A DNA stretch of 64,000 nt from Pedobacter sp. PAMC26386 (GTDB lineage Bacteria > Bacteroidota > Bacteroidia > Sphingobacteriales > Sphingobacteriaceae): positions 3,807,067 to 3,871,066 of the forward strand of contig CP060294.1 in NCBI GenBank assembly GCA_014302835.1, in the 5' to 3' direction. The notes below the pieces were generated by a model. It did not search any database. It was not told the DNA's origin and was given only the letters and a program-made list of their open reading frames with translations. Within the stretch, counting starts at the first letter, position 1. Each line of letters starts with the position of its first letter. Shown piece after piece: positions 16,741 through 25,358 of the stretch. Position numbers and translations under genes: made by a program.

Positions 16741-18303
16741 TTACTTCGCAAAAGCAACTGATCTAGTTTCCCTGATCACTGTAACCTTAATCTGACCTGG
16801 GTAAGTCATCTCTGTTTGAATACGGTTAGAAATATCAGCAGCAAGTAATTCAGCCTGCTGATCAGTTACTCTTTCACTCTCCACAACAACTCTTAACTCT
16901 CTACCTGCCTGGATAGCAAAAGTTTTTTCAACACCAGGATAAGAGAGGGCTAGTTCTTCTAATTCTTTTAAACGTTTGATATAACTTTCAACGACCTCAC
17001 GTCTTGCACCAGGACGGGCACCAGAGATAGCATCGCAAGCTTGTATAATCGGTGAGATCATAGAAGTCATTTCAATTTCATCATGGTGAGCTCCAATTGC
17101 ATTACAAATTTCAGGATGTTCCTTATATTTCTCTGCAAGCTGCATTCCTAAAATAGCATGTGGTAATTCAGGATTATCATCAGGAACTTTACCTATATCA
17201 TGAAGTAATCCTGCACGTTTCGCCATTTTCGCATTTAAGCCTAATTCTGCTGCCATTGTTGCACAAAAATTAGCGACCTCACGAGAGTGATGCAATAGAT
17301 TCTGTCCATAAGAAGAACGGTAACGCATACGTCCAACCATTCTGATTAACTCAGGGTGAAGACCGTGAATACCTAAATCAATTACCGTACGTTCACCAAT
17401 CTCTACGATTTCGTCTTCAATTTGTTTTTTCGTTTTCGCAACCACTTCTTCAATACGTGCCGGGTGAATACGTCCGTCAGTTACCAGACGGTGCAATGCT
17501 AAACGAGCGATCTCTCTTCTTACCGGGTCAAAACCTGAAAGGATAATTGCCTCAGGTGTATCATCCACAATAATCTCAATACCAGTCGCTGCTTCAAGCG
17601 CGCGGATATTTCTTCCTTCACGTCCAATGACACGACCTTTGATCTCGTCACTTTCGATATGAAAAATAGATACTGTATTTTCGATTGCCGCCTCCACAGC
17701 TGTACGCTGAATAGTTTGTATAACGACCTTTTTGGCTTCTTTCGTCGCAGTCAGTCTCGCCTCATCAACTATATCCTTTACTTGGATCATTGCTTGAGTT
17801 CTCGCTTCCTGCTTCATGTTTTCTACTAACTGGTTTTTCGCTTCTTCTGCACTTAATCCAGCAATAGTTTCCAATTGTTTTACATGTTGATTTTTCAACA
17901 GGTCAACTTCTTCCTGTTTCTTAATCGCGATATCAGTTTGTTTATCCAGGTTTTTCTTGCTGTTATCAAGTTCCTGTTCCTTGCGGTTCATATTTTCCAG
18001 ACGTTGATTCACAGATTGTTCTTTCTGTTTAATCGCATTCTCACGCTGGTTTACCTGATTGTTTTTCGCATTTACTTCTTGCTCATGCTCAGTCTTCAGT
18101 TGCAAGAACTTCTCTTTTGCTTCCAGTAATCTGTCTTTCTTTAAAATCTCAGCATTACTTTCCGCCTCTTTTAAAATTTTCTTCACTTTTGACTGTGCGG
18201 CAATTTCCTGTTTTTTTAACAGGCTGCGCAGCAAATATCTGCCCACCAATATACCAACAACTAAGCTGGCCAGTACATATCCAATTATTCCTATTATTTC
18301 CAT
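16741..18303 (-). CDS. rny: Ribonuclease Y
   Basis: 520 aa, typical length. An N-terminal membrane anchor (residues 4-24) is followed by a long coiled coil (about 30-200), a KH RNA-binding domain (IKGRVIGREGRNIRALEAAT, about 221-240) and an HD phosphohydrolase domain with LLHHSREVANF and AGLLHDIGKV supplying the metal ligands. RNase Y is a membrane-bound endoribonuclease that starts mRNA decay. It lies downstream of zapA and the 6S-like RNA, all on the minus strand. Confidence 0.97.
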   Translation of the reverse strand: MEIIGIIGYVLASLVVGILVGRYLLRSLLKKQEIAAQSKVKKILKEAESNAEILKKDRLLEAKEKFLQLKTEHEQEVNAKNNQVNQRENAIKQKEQSVNQRLENMNRKEQELDNSKKNLDKQTDIAIKKQEEVDLLKNQHVKQLETIAGLSAEEAKNQLVENMKQEARTQAMIQVKDIVDEARLTATKEAKKVVIQTIQRTAVEAAIENTVSIFHIESDEIKGRVIGREGRNIRALEAATGIEIIVDDTPEAIILSGFDPVRREIARLALHRLVTDGRIHPARIEEVVAKTKKQIEDEIVEIGERTVIDLGIHGLHPELIRMVGRMRYRSSYGQNLLHHSREVANFCATMAAELGLNAKMAKRAGLLHDIGKVPDDNPELPHAILGMQLAEKYKEHPEICNAIGAHHDEIEMTSMISPIIQACDAISGARPGARREVVESYIKRLKELEELALSYPGVEKTFAIQAGRELRVVVESERVTDQQAELLAADISNRIQTEMTYPGQIKVTVIRETRSVAFAK

Positions 18304-18388
18304 TTTAATTTATATATAAAAACATGCATAAACATAAGCTATTCCGTGTGCTCATGCAGGCCTCTTATTATCTTTGTTAAATTTACCC

Positions 18389-18525
18389 AAAAAAAAACCG
18401 CAATTAAGTTTTAAGTTTCCTGAGTTACCGCTCTAAATACATGCAATGATAAAAGCCGCTGATCCCAGCTGCCCGCCTGTATTTAAAGATTACGAAACAA
18501 TGAAACTAAAAACTTAACAACGGTT
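18389..18525 (-). ncRNA. Candidate 6S RNA (6S-Flavo-like)
   Basis: The zapA-rny gap encodes a long-range fold on the minus strand. The 5' arm (AACCG..TTAAGTTTTTAGTTTC, 18525-18502) pairs over about 20 positions with the 3' arm (GAAACTTAAAACTTAA..CGGTT, 18419-18396). A bubble follows with a small GAG/CTC hairpin on its 3' side, then stem AAATACA/TGTATTT and an apical hairpin GCTG-GGAT-CAGC. Nine T residues follow directly, so the closing stem could also terminate. A closing stem, central bubble and apical stem next to zapA is the layout of 6S RNA, which mimics an open promoter and binds RNA polymerase. No consensus promoter was found. Confidence 0.72.
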
Positions 18526-18561
18526 AAATTTCTATTACGCTTTTGAAATTAAAGGACGATC

Positions 18562-18852
18562 CTATTTGGTGAAAAAATCGTTCAGTAAACTATCTAATTC
18601 TTCAACTTTTTCAGCTACTGCAGTATCTTGATCCTGCACCTTATTTTCTACCCTTAATACAGCCGTTGCATAATGCAATACTGCCATAGATAGCAAATCC
18701 TGTTTATCCCTGACCGCATAATTTTCCTGATAGTCCTTTATACGCTCATTAATAATTTTGGCTGCCCGCCTTACAATTTCTTCCTCTTCCGTATTCACCT
18801 TTAAAGGGTAAATGCGGTCCGAGATAGTTATTTTTATCGAGATTTCTCCCAT
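18562..18852 (-). CDS. zapA: Cell division protein ZapA
   Basis: 96 aa, beginning GEISIKITISDRIYPLKVNTEEEEIVRRAAKIINERIKDY in pieces: a beta-rich head followed by a C-terminal coiled coil, the ZapA fold. ZapA crosslinks FtsZ protofilaments at the division ring. It follows the coiled-coil gene at 18884 by 31 nt, and the pair lies between pheT and the 6S-like RNA. Confidence 0.92.
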   Translation of the reverse strand: MGEISIKITISDRIYPLKVNTEEEEIVRRAAKIINERIKDYQENYAVRDKQDLLSMAVLHYATAVLRVENKVQDQDTAVAEKVEELDSLLNDFFTK

Positions 18853-18883
18853 TTCTTAGCTTTGTTTCAATTTCGTGTAATCT

Positions 18884-19174
18884 CTATTTTTTAAGCAACA
18901 CTACACATTTATCGATTTCACGCACAAAATCGTTAATTTTTTGCTTTATATCAAGTGTCTTCTCGCTTGTTCCTTCAATACTCTTCGCCAATTTAAGTAC
19001 CCTCATCTTTTCATCCAAATCTGAGTTCTTCGTTTTAGCAGCATTCAATGCTAACTTAACAGATGAATTCTCCTGCTTTAACAACTCATTTTCCTCTTGT
19101 AATGCATTACAAAGCTCGATAAGCCGAGCTGCTTTAAGTAATACTGAATCTAATTGTTCTGCAACCGAAGACAT
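18884..19174 (-). CDS. Small coiled-coil protein encoded next to zapA
   Basis: 96 aa, almost entirely predicted coiled coil (residues 5-70, heptads with Leu in LCNALQEENELLKQENSS), ending in a basic tail. I do not recognise a named family. Size, coiled-coil nature and position directly upstream of zapA suggest a division-ring partner comparable to gammaproteobacterial ZapB. This is inference from context only. It lies 54 nt after pheT in the same direction. Confidence 0.75.
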   Translation of the reverse strand: MSSVAEQLDSVLLKAARLIELCNALQEENELLKQENSSVKLALNAAKTKNSDLDEKMRVLKLAKSIEGTSEKTLDIKQKINDFVREIDKCVVLLKK

Positions 19175-19228
19175 CTTTTATTTAAAAATTGATAGTATTT
19201 ATAATATTCCTAAAAGTAACAAATAAAA

Positions 19229-21628
19229 TTACTTTCTGATCTCTGCTTTGGCAGTTTGGGCTAAGTTAGCGATAATCTTTTGCATAACTGCATCAATTTG
19301 CTTGTCTGTCAAAGTCTGCTGATCGTCCTGCAAGGTAAAGCTCAATGCATAAGATTTCTTATTTTCCGGGAGTTTATCGCCAACATACACATCAAATATC
19401 TGAACATTCTTCAGCAATTTCTTCTCTGTTTTGAAAGCAATGGTCTGCAACGCATCGAAAGTCACCTCTGTATCTACCAGCATAGAAAGATCTCTTCTCA
19501 CTGCAGGATACTTAGGAATCTCTTTGAAGATTACTTTATTCTTTTTGATAACATCAAGTAATAACGCCCAGTCAAAATCTGCATAATAAACATCTTTATC
19601 TACATCAGTCAGTTTTTTATCTGCTACAGTTGCCGCACCAAAGGTCACAATCGTCTGCGGGCCTCTGAAGTACTTCAAACCGAAAGCAAAGTTCTCATCA
19701 CTTACTTCTTCAGTCTGGTAGTTAGTAATTCCCAATCTGCCAATTATTGCATCTACTGTAGCTTTTAAATTATAGAAACTTACCGGAGCAGGTTTCTGAT
19801 TCCATTGCTCTGCAATATCCGAACCTGAAAGCACAACCATTAATCTTGGACGTTCAACATATTTATCATTTATCAAATGATAAGTTTTACCAAACTCATA
19901 GAATTTAGCATCTCCGCTTTTTCTGTTCTGGTTATACGCAACACTTTCCAGTGCTGGTGTAAGCAAGCTCTGACGCATTGCATTCAAATCTGAGCTTAAA
20001 GGATTCAGAATCTGAACTGCTTCTTCAGTATTTTTAGAATAAGCAAGTTTAGTCAGAGAGTTACACCAGATTTCAAGATATCCGTTTGCTGTTAACATAT
20101 CAGCAATCACATGCTGCGTTTGCTCTTTATCGGGCTTAGCAGAAAAAGTAACTGAAGCGTTAACCTTAGTAGGTATCTCAATATTATTATATCCGTAAAT
20201 TCTTAAGACCTCTTCAGTGATATCACATTCACGGGTAACGTCTACTTTAAAGCTTGGAACTTTTAAGAATAGACTTTCTGCAGTTTCTGAAGCAACAGTA
20301 ATCCCCAGAGAAGTAATAATATCTCGTATTTCCTGGTCTGGAATAGCTGCACCAATTAACCTGGTGATATTTTTATAGCTCACCTCTACATCAAAAGGAG
20401 CAATCGGATGAGGGTATAAATCTGAAACTACAGAAGAGATCTCTCCACCTGCCAGTTCCTGAATCAATAATGCAGCATATTTTAAAGCAGTAACCGTCAT
20501 TTCCGGATCAGTACCACGTTCATAACGAAAAGAAGCATCAGTTTTTAAAGTGTGTCTCTTTGCCGTTTTACGTACAGATACTGAATTAAAATAAGCACTT
20601 TCTAAAAATATATTTTTTGTTTCAGCACTTACACCAGAATTCTTGCCACCGTAAACACCGGCAATAGTCAAAGGTTTTTCCGTATCACAGATCATCAGGT
20701 CTTCTGCAGACAACTTACGTTCTACCCCATCCAAAGTAACAAACGGGGTTCCTTCAGCACATTTTTTTACAATTACTTTCTGACCCGCAATCTGATCCGC
20801 ATCAAAAGCATGAAGCGGCTGGCCTAAACCATGAAGCACATAATTAGTAATATCAACTATATTATTAATCGGGCGAATGCCGATTACTTTTAATTTATCC
20901 TGTAACCAGTCGGGAGAGGTCTTAACCGTTACACCACTGATCGAAAGACTACTATATCTCGGGCAGGCAGCAGTATCAGCAACTTCAACTGCAATAGTTA
21001 AATTTTCATGAGCTGTTTTAAAAGAAGCAATCTCAGGCATTTTCAAATCAATTCTCAGGTAAGCTGCTAAATCTCTGGCTACACCTAAATGCGAAGCTGC
21101 ATCTGCCCTGTTTGGCGTCAATCCGATTTCAAACAGATAATCATCTTCCATTTTGAAATAGTCTTTAGCCGGTTGTCCGATTAATGCATCTGCTTCGAGT
21201 ACCATAATGCCAGCATGAGAACCTCCCAGGCCAATTTCATCTTCTGCACAAATCATTCCTTCAGATACTTCGCCTCTGATTTTTGATTTATTGATTTTAA
21301 AAGGTTCACCTTCATTCGGATAAACAGTAGTACCAACAGTAGCAACCACAACTTTCTGTCCTTCTGCTACGTTTGGCGCGCCACATACAACTTGTATCGC
21401 TTCAGCACCACCTACATTTACAGTAGTTACTCTTAACTTGTCAGCATTAGAATGCTGAACGCAGGTAAGCACATGACCAATCACTAATCCTTCCAGACCA
21501 CCCACTACCGGTTGTACTTTTTCAACACTTTCTACTTCCAGACCGATATTAGTTAGTATCAATGAAAGTTCCTGCGGATTAAGGTCAGTTTGTATGAATT
21601 GTTTAAGCCAGTTGTATGATATCTTCAT
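19229..21628 (-). CDS. pheT: Phenylalanine--tRNA ligase beta subunit
   Basis: 799 aa, full length. With PheS (not in this window) it charges tRNA-Phe. Domain order is standard: EMAP/tRNA-binding-like domain (about 40-150), B3/B4 editing region, B5 domain (about 405-475) and C-terminal anticodon-binding FDX domain (KYPAVRRDLSMLVD region, about 705-799). The ATG at 21628 (MKISYNWLKQF) is the family start. The longer frame begins at an unlikely TTG at 21652. The operon continues into the coiled-coil gene and zapA. Confidence 0.97.
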   Translation of the reverse strand: MKISYNWLKQFIQTDLNPQELSLILTNIGLEVESVEKVQPVVGGLEGLVIGHVLTCVQHSNADKLRVTTVNVGGAEAIQVVCGAPNVAEGQKVVVATVGTTVYPNEGEPFKINKSKIRGEVSEGMICAEDEIGLGGSHAGIMVLEADALIGQPAKDYFKMEDDYLFEIGLTPNRADAASHLGVARDLAAYLRIDLKMPEIASFKTAHENLTIAVEVADTAACPRYSSLSISGVTVKTSPDWLQDKLKVIGIRPINNIVDITNYVLHGLGQPLHAFDADQIAGQKVIVKKCAEGTPFVTLDGVERKLSAEDLMICDTEKPLTIAGVYGGKNSGVSAETKNIFLESAYFNSVSVRKTAKRHTLKTDASFRYERGTDPEMTVTALKYAALLIQELAGGEISSVVSDLYPHPIAPFDVEVSYKNITRLIGAAIPDQEIRDIITSLGITVASETAESLFLKVPSFKVDVTRECDITEEVLRIYGYNNIEIPTKVNASVTFSAKPDKEQTQHVIADMLTANGYLEIWCNSLTKLAYSKNTEEAVQILNPLSSDLNAMRQSLLTPALESVAYNQNRKSGDAKFYEFGKTYHLINDKYVERPRLMVVLSGSDIAEQWNQKPAPVSFYNLKATVDAIIGRLGITNYQTEEVSDENFAFGLKYFRGPQTIVTFGAATVADKKLTDVDKDVYYADFDWALLLDVIKKNKVIFKEIPKYPAVRRDLSMLVDTEVTFDALQTIAFKTEKKLLKNVQIFDVYVGDKLPENKKSYALSFTLQDDQQTLTDKQIDAVMQKIIANLAQTAKAEIRK

Positions 21629-21712
21629 GTTATATTTTCTTCTAAAATGCAAAGATATAAAATAATGCTTTGTAGTATATTTATTAGGACATAAACAAGC
21701 AAAGAATTGATA

Positions 21713-22411
21713 TTAAATAATTTCCTGATCAGCCATGCTGTAGAATTTTGTATTGGTGATGATGAGATGGTCCAGTATTGGTGTATCCATCAGCATACCG
21801 GCTTCAACCAGTTTCTTGGTGACCAGGATATCTTCTTTGCTGGGCTGACAGTTATTCGAAGGATGATTATGTGCAAGAATAATATAGGCCGCCTTCATTT
21901 TGAGCGCCTTTTCAAAGATAATTTTGGGATCAACCGTCGTACTGGCCTGCCCCCCTTTACTAATCATATGTTTACAAATCACAAAATTAGCTTTGTTTAA
22001 AATCAGCATCCAGAATTCTTCATGATCCAGATCTGCCAGTAAAGGCCGGAGCAGATCAAAAGCATCACCGGAAGAATGAATCTGAGGTAATTCAACGGGC
22101 ACCTGCTCCCTCCTTCGCCTGCCAAGTTCAAGTGCAGCAATAATCGACAATGCCTTAGCTTCGCCTATCCCCTTAAAAAGCGTCAGATCTTCAACTGATG
22201 TTCTTCCCAACACATCAAGATCATTGTTATAATTGAAAAGAATCCGCTGGCCAACTTCTACTGAAGTTTCGGTTCGGTGCCCCGAGCCAATCAGAATAGC
22301 GATTAATTCTGCATCTGACAGATGTCTTCTGCCATTCATGATTAATTTTTCACGTGGACGTTCTGCCAGTGCTAAAGATTTAATCCCTATTTTTTGTTCA
22401 TATTTTACCAT
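21713..22411 (-). CDS. radC: RadC-family JAB/MPN domain protein
   Basis: 232 aa. N-terminal helix-hairpin-helix part (LTLFKGIGEAKALSIIAALE) and a C-terminal JAB1/MPN metalloprotease-like domain with the full JAMM motif in AHNHPSNNCQPSKEDILVTK. The historic DNA-repair role of RadC is doubtful and the biochemical activity is unknown. The ATG at 22411 is chosen. An in-frame TTG at 22417 overlaps the T-tract of the rpsT terminator. Confidence 0.93.
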   Translation of the reverse strand: MVKYEQKIGIKSLALAERPREKLIMNGRRHLSDAELIAILIGSGHRTETSVEVGQRILFNYNNDLDVLGRTSVEDLTLFKGIGEAKALSIIAALELGRRRREQVPVELPQIHSSGDAFDLLRPLLADLDHEEFWMLILNKANFVICKHMISKGGQASTTVDPKIIFEKALKMKAAYIILAHNHPSNNCQPSKEDILVTKKLVEAGMLMDTPILDHLIITNTKFYSMADQEII

Positions 22412-22415
22412 AAAC

Positions 22416-22449
22416 AAAAAAACGGGATAAGCAAAAGCCTATCCCGTTT
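22416..22449 (-). terminator. Intrinsic terminator of rpsT
   Basis: A perfect 10-bp stem, aaacgggata (22420-22429) with tatcccgttt (22440-22449), is followed on the minus strand by a T run that ends 5 nt before the radC ATG. It begins about 20 nt after the rpsT stop codon, so radC sits directly behind it and may depend on read-through or an unseen promoter. Confidence 0.85.
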
Positions 22450-22469
22450 ACAATATTGTAAAGCTATTA

Positions 22470-22724
22470 CTATTTTAAGCCATTAACAAATTTAGTTAAC
22501 TTAGATTTGTTGTTTGCAGCTTTGTTTTTGTGAATAACATTTTTCTTAGCTAAACGATCTAACATAGAAATCACTTTAGGCAATAACTCCTGACCTGATT
22601 TTTTATCTACAGATGCACGTAATCTTTTAACAAAAGTACGAGTAGTTTTTGCTTGGTATCTGTTACGTAAACGTTTAGTAGCGTTTGCTCTGATTCTTTT
22701 TAAAGATGATTTATGATTTGCCAT
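22470..22724 (-). CDS. rpsT: 30S ribosomal protein S20 (bS20)
   Basis: 84 aa, very basic and helical, starting MANHKSSLKRIRANATKRLR and containing HKNKAANNKSKLTKFV, the S20 signature. It binds 16S rRNA early in 30S assembly. It is monocistronic, with a consensus promoter at 22801-22831 and a terminator at 22416-22449. Confidence 0.97.
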   Translation of the reverse strand: MANHKSSLKRIRANATKRLRNRYQAKTTRTFVKRLRASVDKKSGQELLPKVISMLDRLAKKNVIHKNKAANNKSKLTKFVNGLK

Positions 22725-22800
22725 TTTCTAGTATAATAATATTTTTATATGTAAAGGTCTGGTGATAACAACAAACCCTGTTTATCCTTTTTTCGGACTG

Positions 22801-22831
22801 CAAATATAGAACTTATGTTTTTAATATGCAA
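22801..22831 (-). promoter_or_regulatory. Bacteroidota-type promoter of rpsT
   Basis: The minus-strand -7 element TATATTTG (22808-22801) has a TTG at 22831-22829, separated by 20 nt. It lies 77 nt upstream of the rpsT start. Confidence 0.75.
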
Positions 22832-22930
22832 AACGATATTACAAATATTTTAAATAATCTTGATTATAGTATAATCTGATTATAAGATTCTTAAATTATT
22901 GATTCACAATGTTTAGCCTGATGACGCAAA

Positions 22931-24013
22931 TTACGGCTTTTTTGCCAAACTGTTTATCCATTGGCGAATTAGTTTAACACCCTCTTTATGAATAACAGTT
23001 CGCGCAAGCTCCGGCATTGCAGTTCCAGGTTCAGTACTATTCAGCCGGTAAAATAATATCGAATGCGCTGCATTCCCGGGAATCACATCATAATCAAGTC
23101 CACCTGCCCCTCCACCAGCAGAAACCGGTGTTTTCTTCATTCCCAGATGATCAGGATTGGTTTGCTCATACTCCAAAAACAAGCCTGTATTATAAGCATC
23201 CCCTCCTTTAGTATGACAATGGGCACAGTTGACATCCAGATAGGCTCTTGCACGCTGCGTTAAGCTATAATGTTTACTATCAGCCCAGTTTGGCAACTTT
23301 ACCACCGTGCAGATTGCTGGCAGCCCGGTTAATATTCCTTTTCTGGCCCATGCCAGAAGCTGATTTTCTTTTTCACCAGAAACTGTAAAATTCAGATTCC
23401 TGGCTTTTGGCCCAATCGGAATCAGTATATCATCTTTAATATGACATCTTTTGCAATCATTCGTATTCGGAACCTGGTAATTAGTAAATAACTTTTGGTT
23501 ATCATTATCTAATAAAGTGATCGGAACTTTCCCACCTGTAATATGCCTGACAGCTTCTGTCTGCTCCTTATTCCATAGATAATTCATCACTTTCCAGCTT
23601 TTATCTTTAGGGTCTCTGACCAGCAGACGGGTCTCGATCAAAATCTGCTGATGCGCAGTATTGATATAAGCGAAATTCTTAATGATCATTGTGGAATCCG
23701 GAAAATCAAGCACACCAGTAGCATTATATTTGATTACTTTCCCTTTTGGCAAAACGATAAATCGCTTTTTAACCGCATAATCAGTAAATAATGGCGTACT
23801 GAGTTCATAGCCCAGCACACCATCCCGGGGATTGAGCGTATTTAGTTTATCTTTAAAAAAACCATATTCAGACAGCTTTTCTTTAAATTGAAAATCCTCT
23901 TTTGCAGACTGCCTGGTATTTTCTGTTGATTTATTCTTACAGCCCTGCCCGCTCACTACTGATAATATCACTGCAAAAAGGAGCAGGCTGCTAAAAATAT
24001 AGGTTTTACGCAT
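22931..24013 (-). CDS. SO2930-family diheme c-type cytochrome lipoprotein
   Basis: 360 aa. A signal peptide with a possible lipobox (VVSGQGC, Cys at about 25) leads a domain with two heme-binding CxxCH motifs, CKRCH (about residue 187) and CAHCH (about 265). The C-terminal NAAHSILFYRLNS..MPELARTVIH is typical of this cytochrome family (TIGR03806-like). This family is regularly paired with a beta-helix protein, as here (13 nt from 24027). The pair's function has not been assigned. It should act in the periplasm or at the outer membrane in electron transfer. It is probably the last gene of a four-gene minus-strand operon. Confidence 0.88.
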   Translation of the reverse strand: MRKTYIFSSLLLFAVILSVVSGQGCKNKSTENTRQSAKEDFQFKEKLSEYGFFKDKLNTLNPRDGVLGYELSTPLFTDYAVKKRFIVLPKGKVIKYNATGVLDFPDSTMIIKNFAYINTAHQQILIETRLLVRDPKDKSWKVMNYLWNKEQTEAVRHITGGKVPITLLDNDNQKLFTNYQVPNTNDCKRCHIKDDILIPIGPKARNLNFTVSGEKENQLLAWARKGILTGLPAICTVVKLPNWADSKHYSLTQRARAYLDVNCAHCHTKGGDAYNTGLFLEYEQTNPDHLGMKKTPVSAGGGAGGLDYDVIPGNAAHSILFYRLNSTEPGTAMPELARTVIHKEGVKLIRQWINSLAKKP

Positions 24014-24026
24014 TTGATTTCTGAAT

Positions 24027-25331
24027 TTAATGTGACTTACCTACTTGATTACAGCTAAACGGAGCAATATTCGTGTTAGGATGCCAGTTCTGAACGTTAG
24101 TCAGGTTCAGAAAATCAGCATTCACAAATACATTATCCCCCATTTGGCTGATACAGATGGAATCTGGATTTAAAGCAGCTCTTTTGGTCAGGATATTACT
24201 TGAAATCCCATCATACATGATAAAAGGTATCCTCTTATTTTTCCGCGCAGGATCAAGCTTATTTAGTTGCTGTTCAATTGCAATTAGTGTCTGACCAATC
24301 CGGTGTTCATAAGCTGGTTTTGGAAAAGCCGCCCCCATCGTTATCCTATTGTTATGGATGTATATATTTTTAGCAATGGGAAAATAATTAGCATTTATCT
24401 TTTCTCCAGCTTTAGCATCAACAGCAAAACCAGACGCGATCGTAATTGCAGAAGAGTTATTATTGAGAATACGGTTATTATAAATCTCTATATCAGATGC
24501 TGCCAATATGATAATTCCAGAACCAGGAGACGCATTACCTACGCCCCAGGTTGTTCCAAAACTCCCGGCCTTTGCAAAATTCCTGAAATTATTATCATGA
24601 ATATAATTGTTATAGGCTTTAACATGCCCACCTCTTTTGGAAAGATCCGGCAGATCAAAAACTAAGAAACCTGCTGTATTATTATAAAACTCATTATCAT
24701 AAACCTGTGCATGGGAAGTATTCTCAATTTCACAGCCAGCTACATTCTTAGCCGCCTTGCACATCCGCACAATCGCACTATCTGTTTGTCCTACATAAAT
24801 ACCCGCATCCGAAGACCCTTCGGTGTAACAGTTCTCAATTAATATATTCTTACACAAGACTGGATAAATCGCATAACCACCACTTGTAGAATCAGCCTTA
24901 CTCCACACTGCATGAAGATTAGTAATCACTATATCACGGCTTTTGTTGATTTTCAGTAAGTCTCCTTTTGAATCTTTGATCGTCATCCCATCAATGGTAA
25001 AATGTTTTACGTTGGTGACCCTGATTCCCTCTCCTCCCTGGCTTTGCTGTTTAAAATCAAGAATAGTTTTATCATGTCCTTCGCCCTGTATCCTGATGTA
25101 ATTAACCTGGGCTATACTTAAATTATCAAACTGATAAACCCCCTCCTTTAACAAAATGAGTGTACTATCTTTAATACTTAAAAAGGCTTCGGCAATTTTG
25201 GCTTCTTCTCCCGGTTTAAAAGTCAGGGTTATTTTATATTCATCTTTAGGTGTCTTCGGGCCGGTACAGGAGAATTGCAAGGTGGCCACGACTAGAGAAA
25301 GTAGAAAAGTTAGTCGAAATAGATGTTTCAT
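24027..25331 (-). CDS. Parallel beta-helix lipoprotein (partner of the diheme cytochrome)
   Basis: 434 aa. The lipobox is ATLQFSC (Cys about 22). The body is a right-handed parallel beta-helix with repeated N-x-I/V and Asn-ladder turns (ITNLHAVWS, ILIENCYTEGS, AQVYDNEFYNN, IEIYNNRILNN). The fold is that of TIGR03805, a family found beside the diheme cytochrome family in many proteobacteria and Bacteroidota. Such folds usually bind or cleave polysaccharide, but no lyase residues can be picked out by eye. It is 27 nt after the receptor gene and 13 nt before the cytochrome. Confidence 0.86.
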   Translation of the reverse strand: MKHLFRLTFLLSLVVATLQFSCTGPKTPKDEYKITLTFKPGEEAKIAEAFLSIKDSTLILLKEGVYQFDNLSIAQVNYIRIQGEGHDKTILDFKQQSQGGEGIRVTNVKHFTIDGMTIKDSKGDLLKINKSRDIVITNLHAVWSKADSTSGGYAIYPVLCKNILIENCYTEGSSDAGIYVGQTDSAIVRMCKAAKNVAGCEIENTSHAQVYDNEFYNNTAGFLVFDLPDLSKRGGHVKAYNNYIHDNNFRNFAKAGSFGTTWGVGNASPGSGIIILAASDIEIYNNRILNNNSSAITIASGFAVDAKAGEKINANYFPIAKNIYIHNNRITMGAAFPKPAYEHRIGQTLIAIEQQLNKLDPARKNKRIPFIMYDGISSNILTKRAALNPDSICISQMGDNVFVNADFLNLTNVQNWHPNTNIAPFSCNQVGKSH

Positions 25332-25358
25332 ATCAGCTTATTTAAAAGGTTTATCTTT

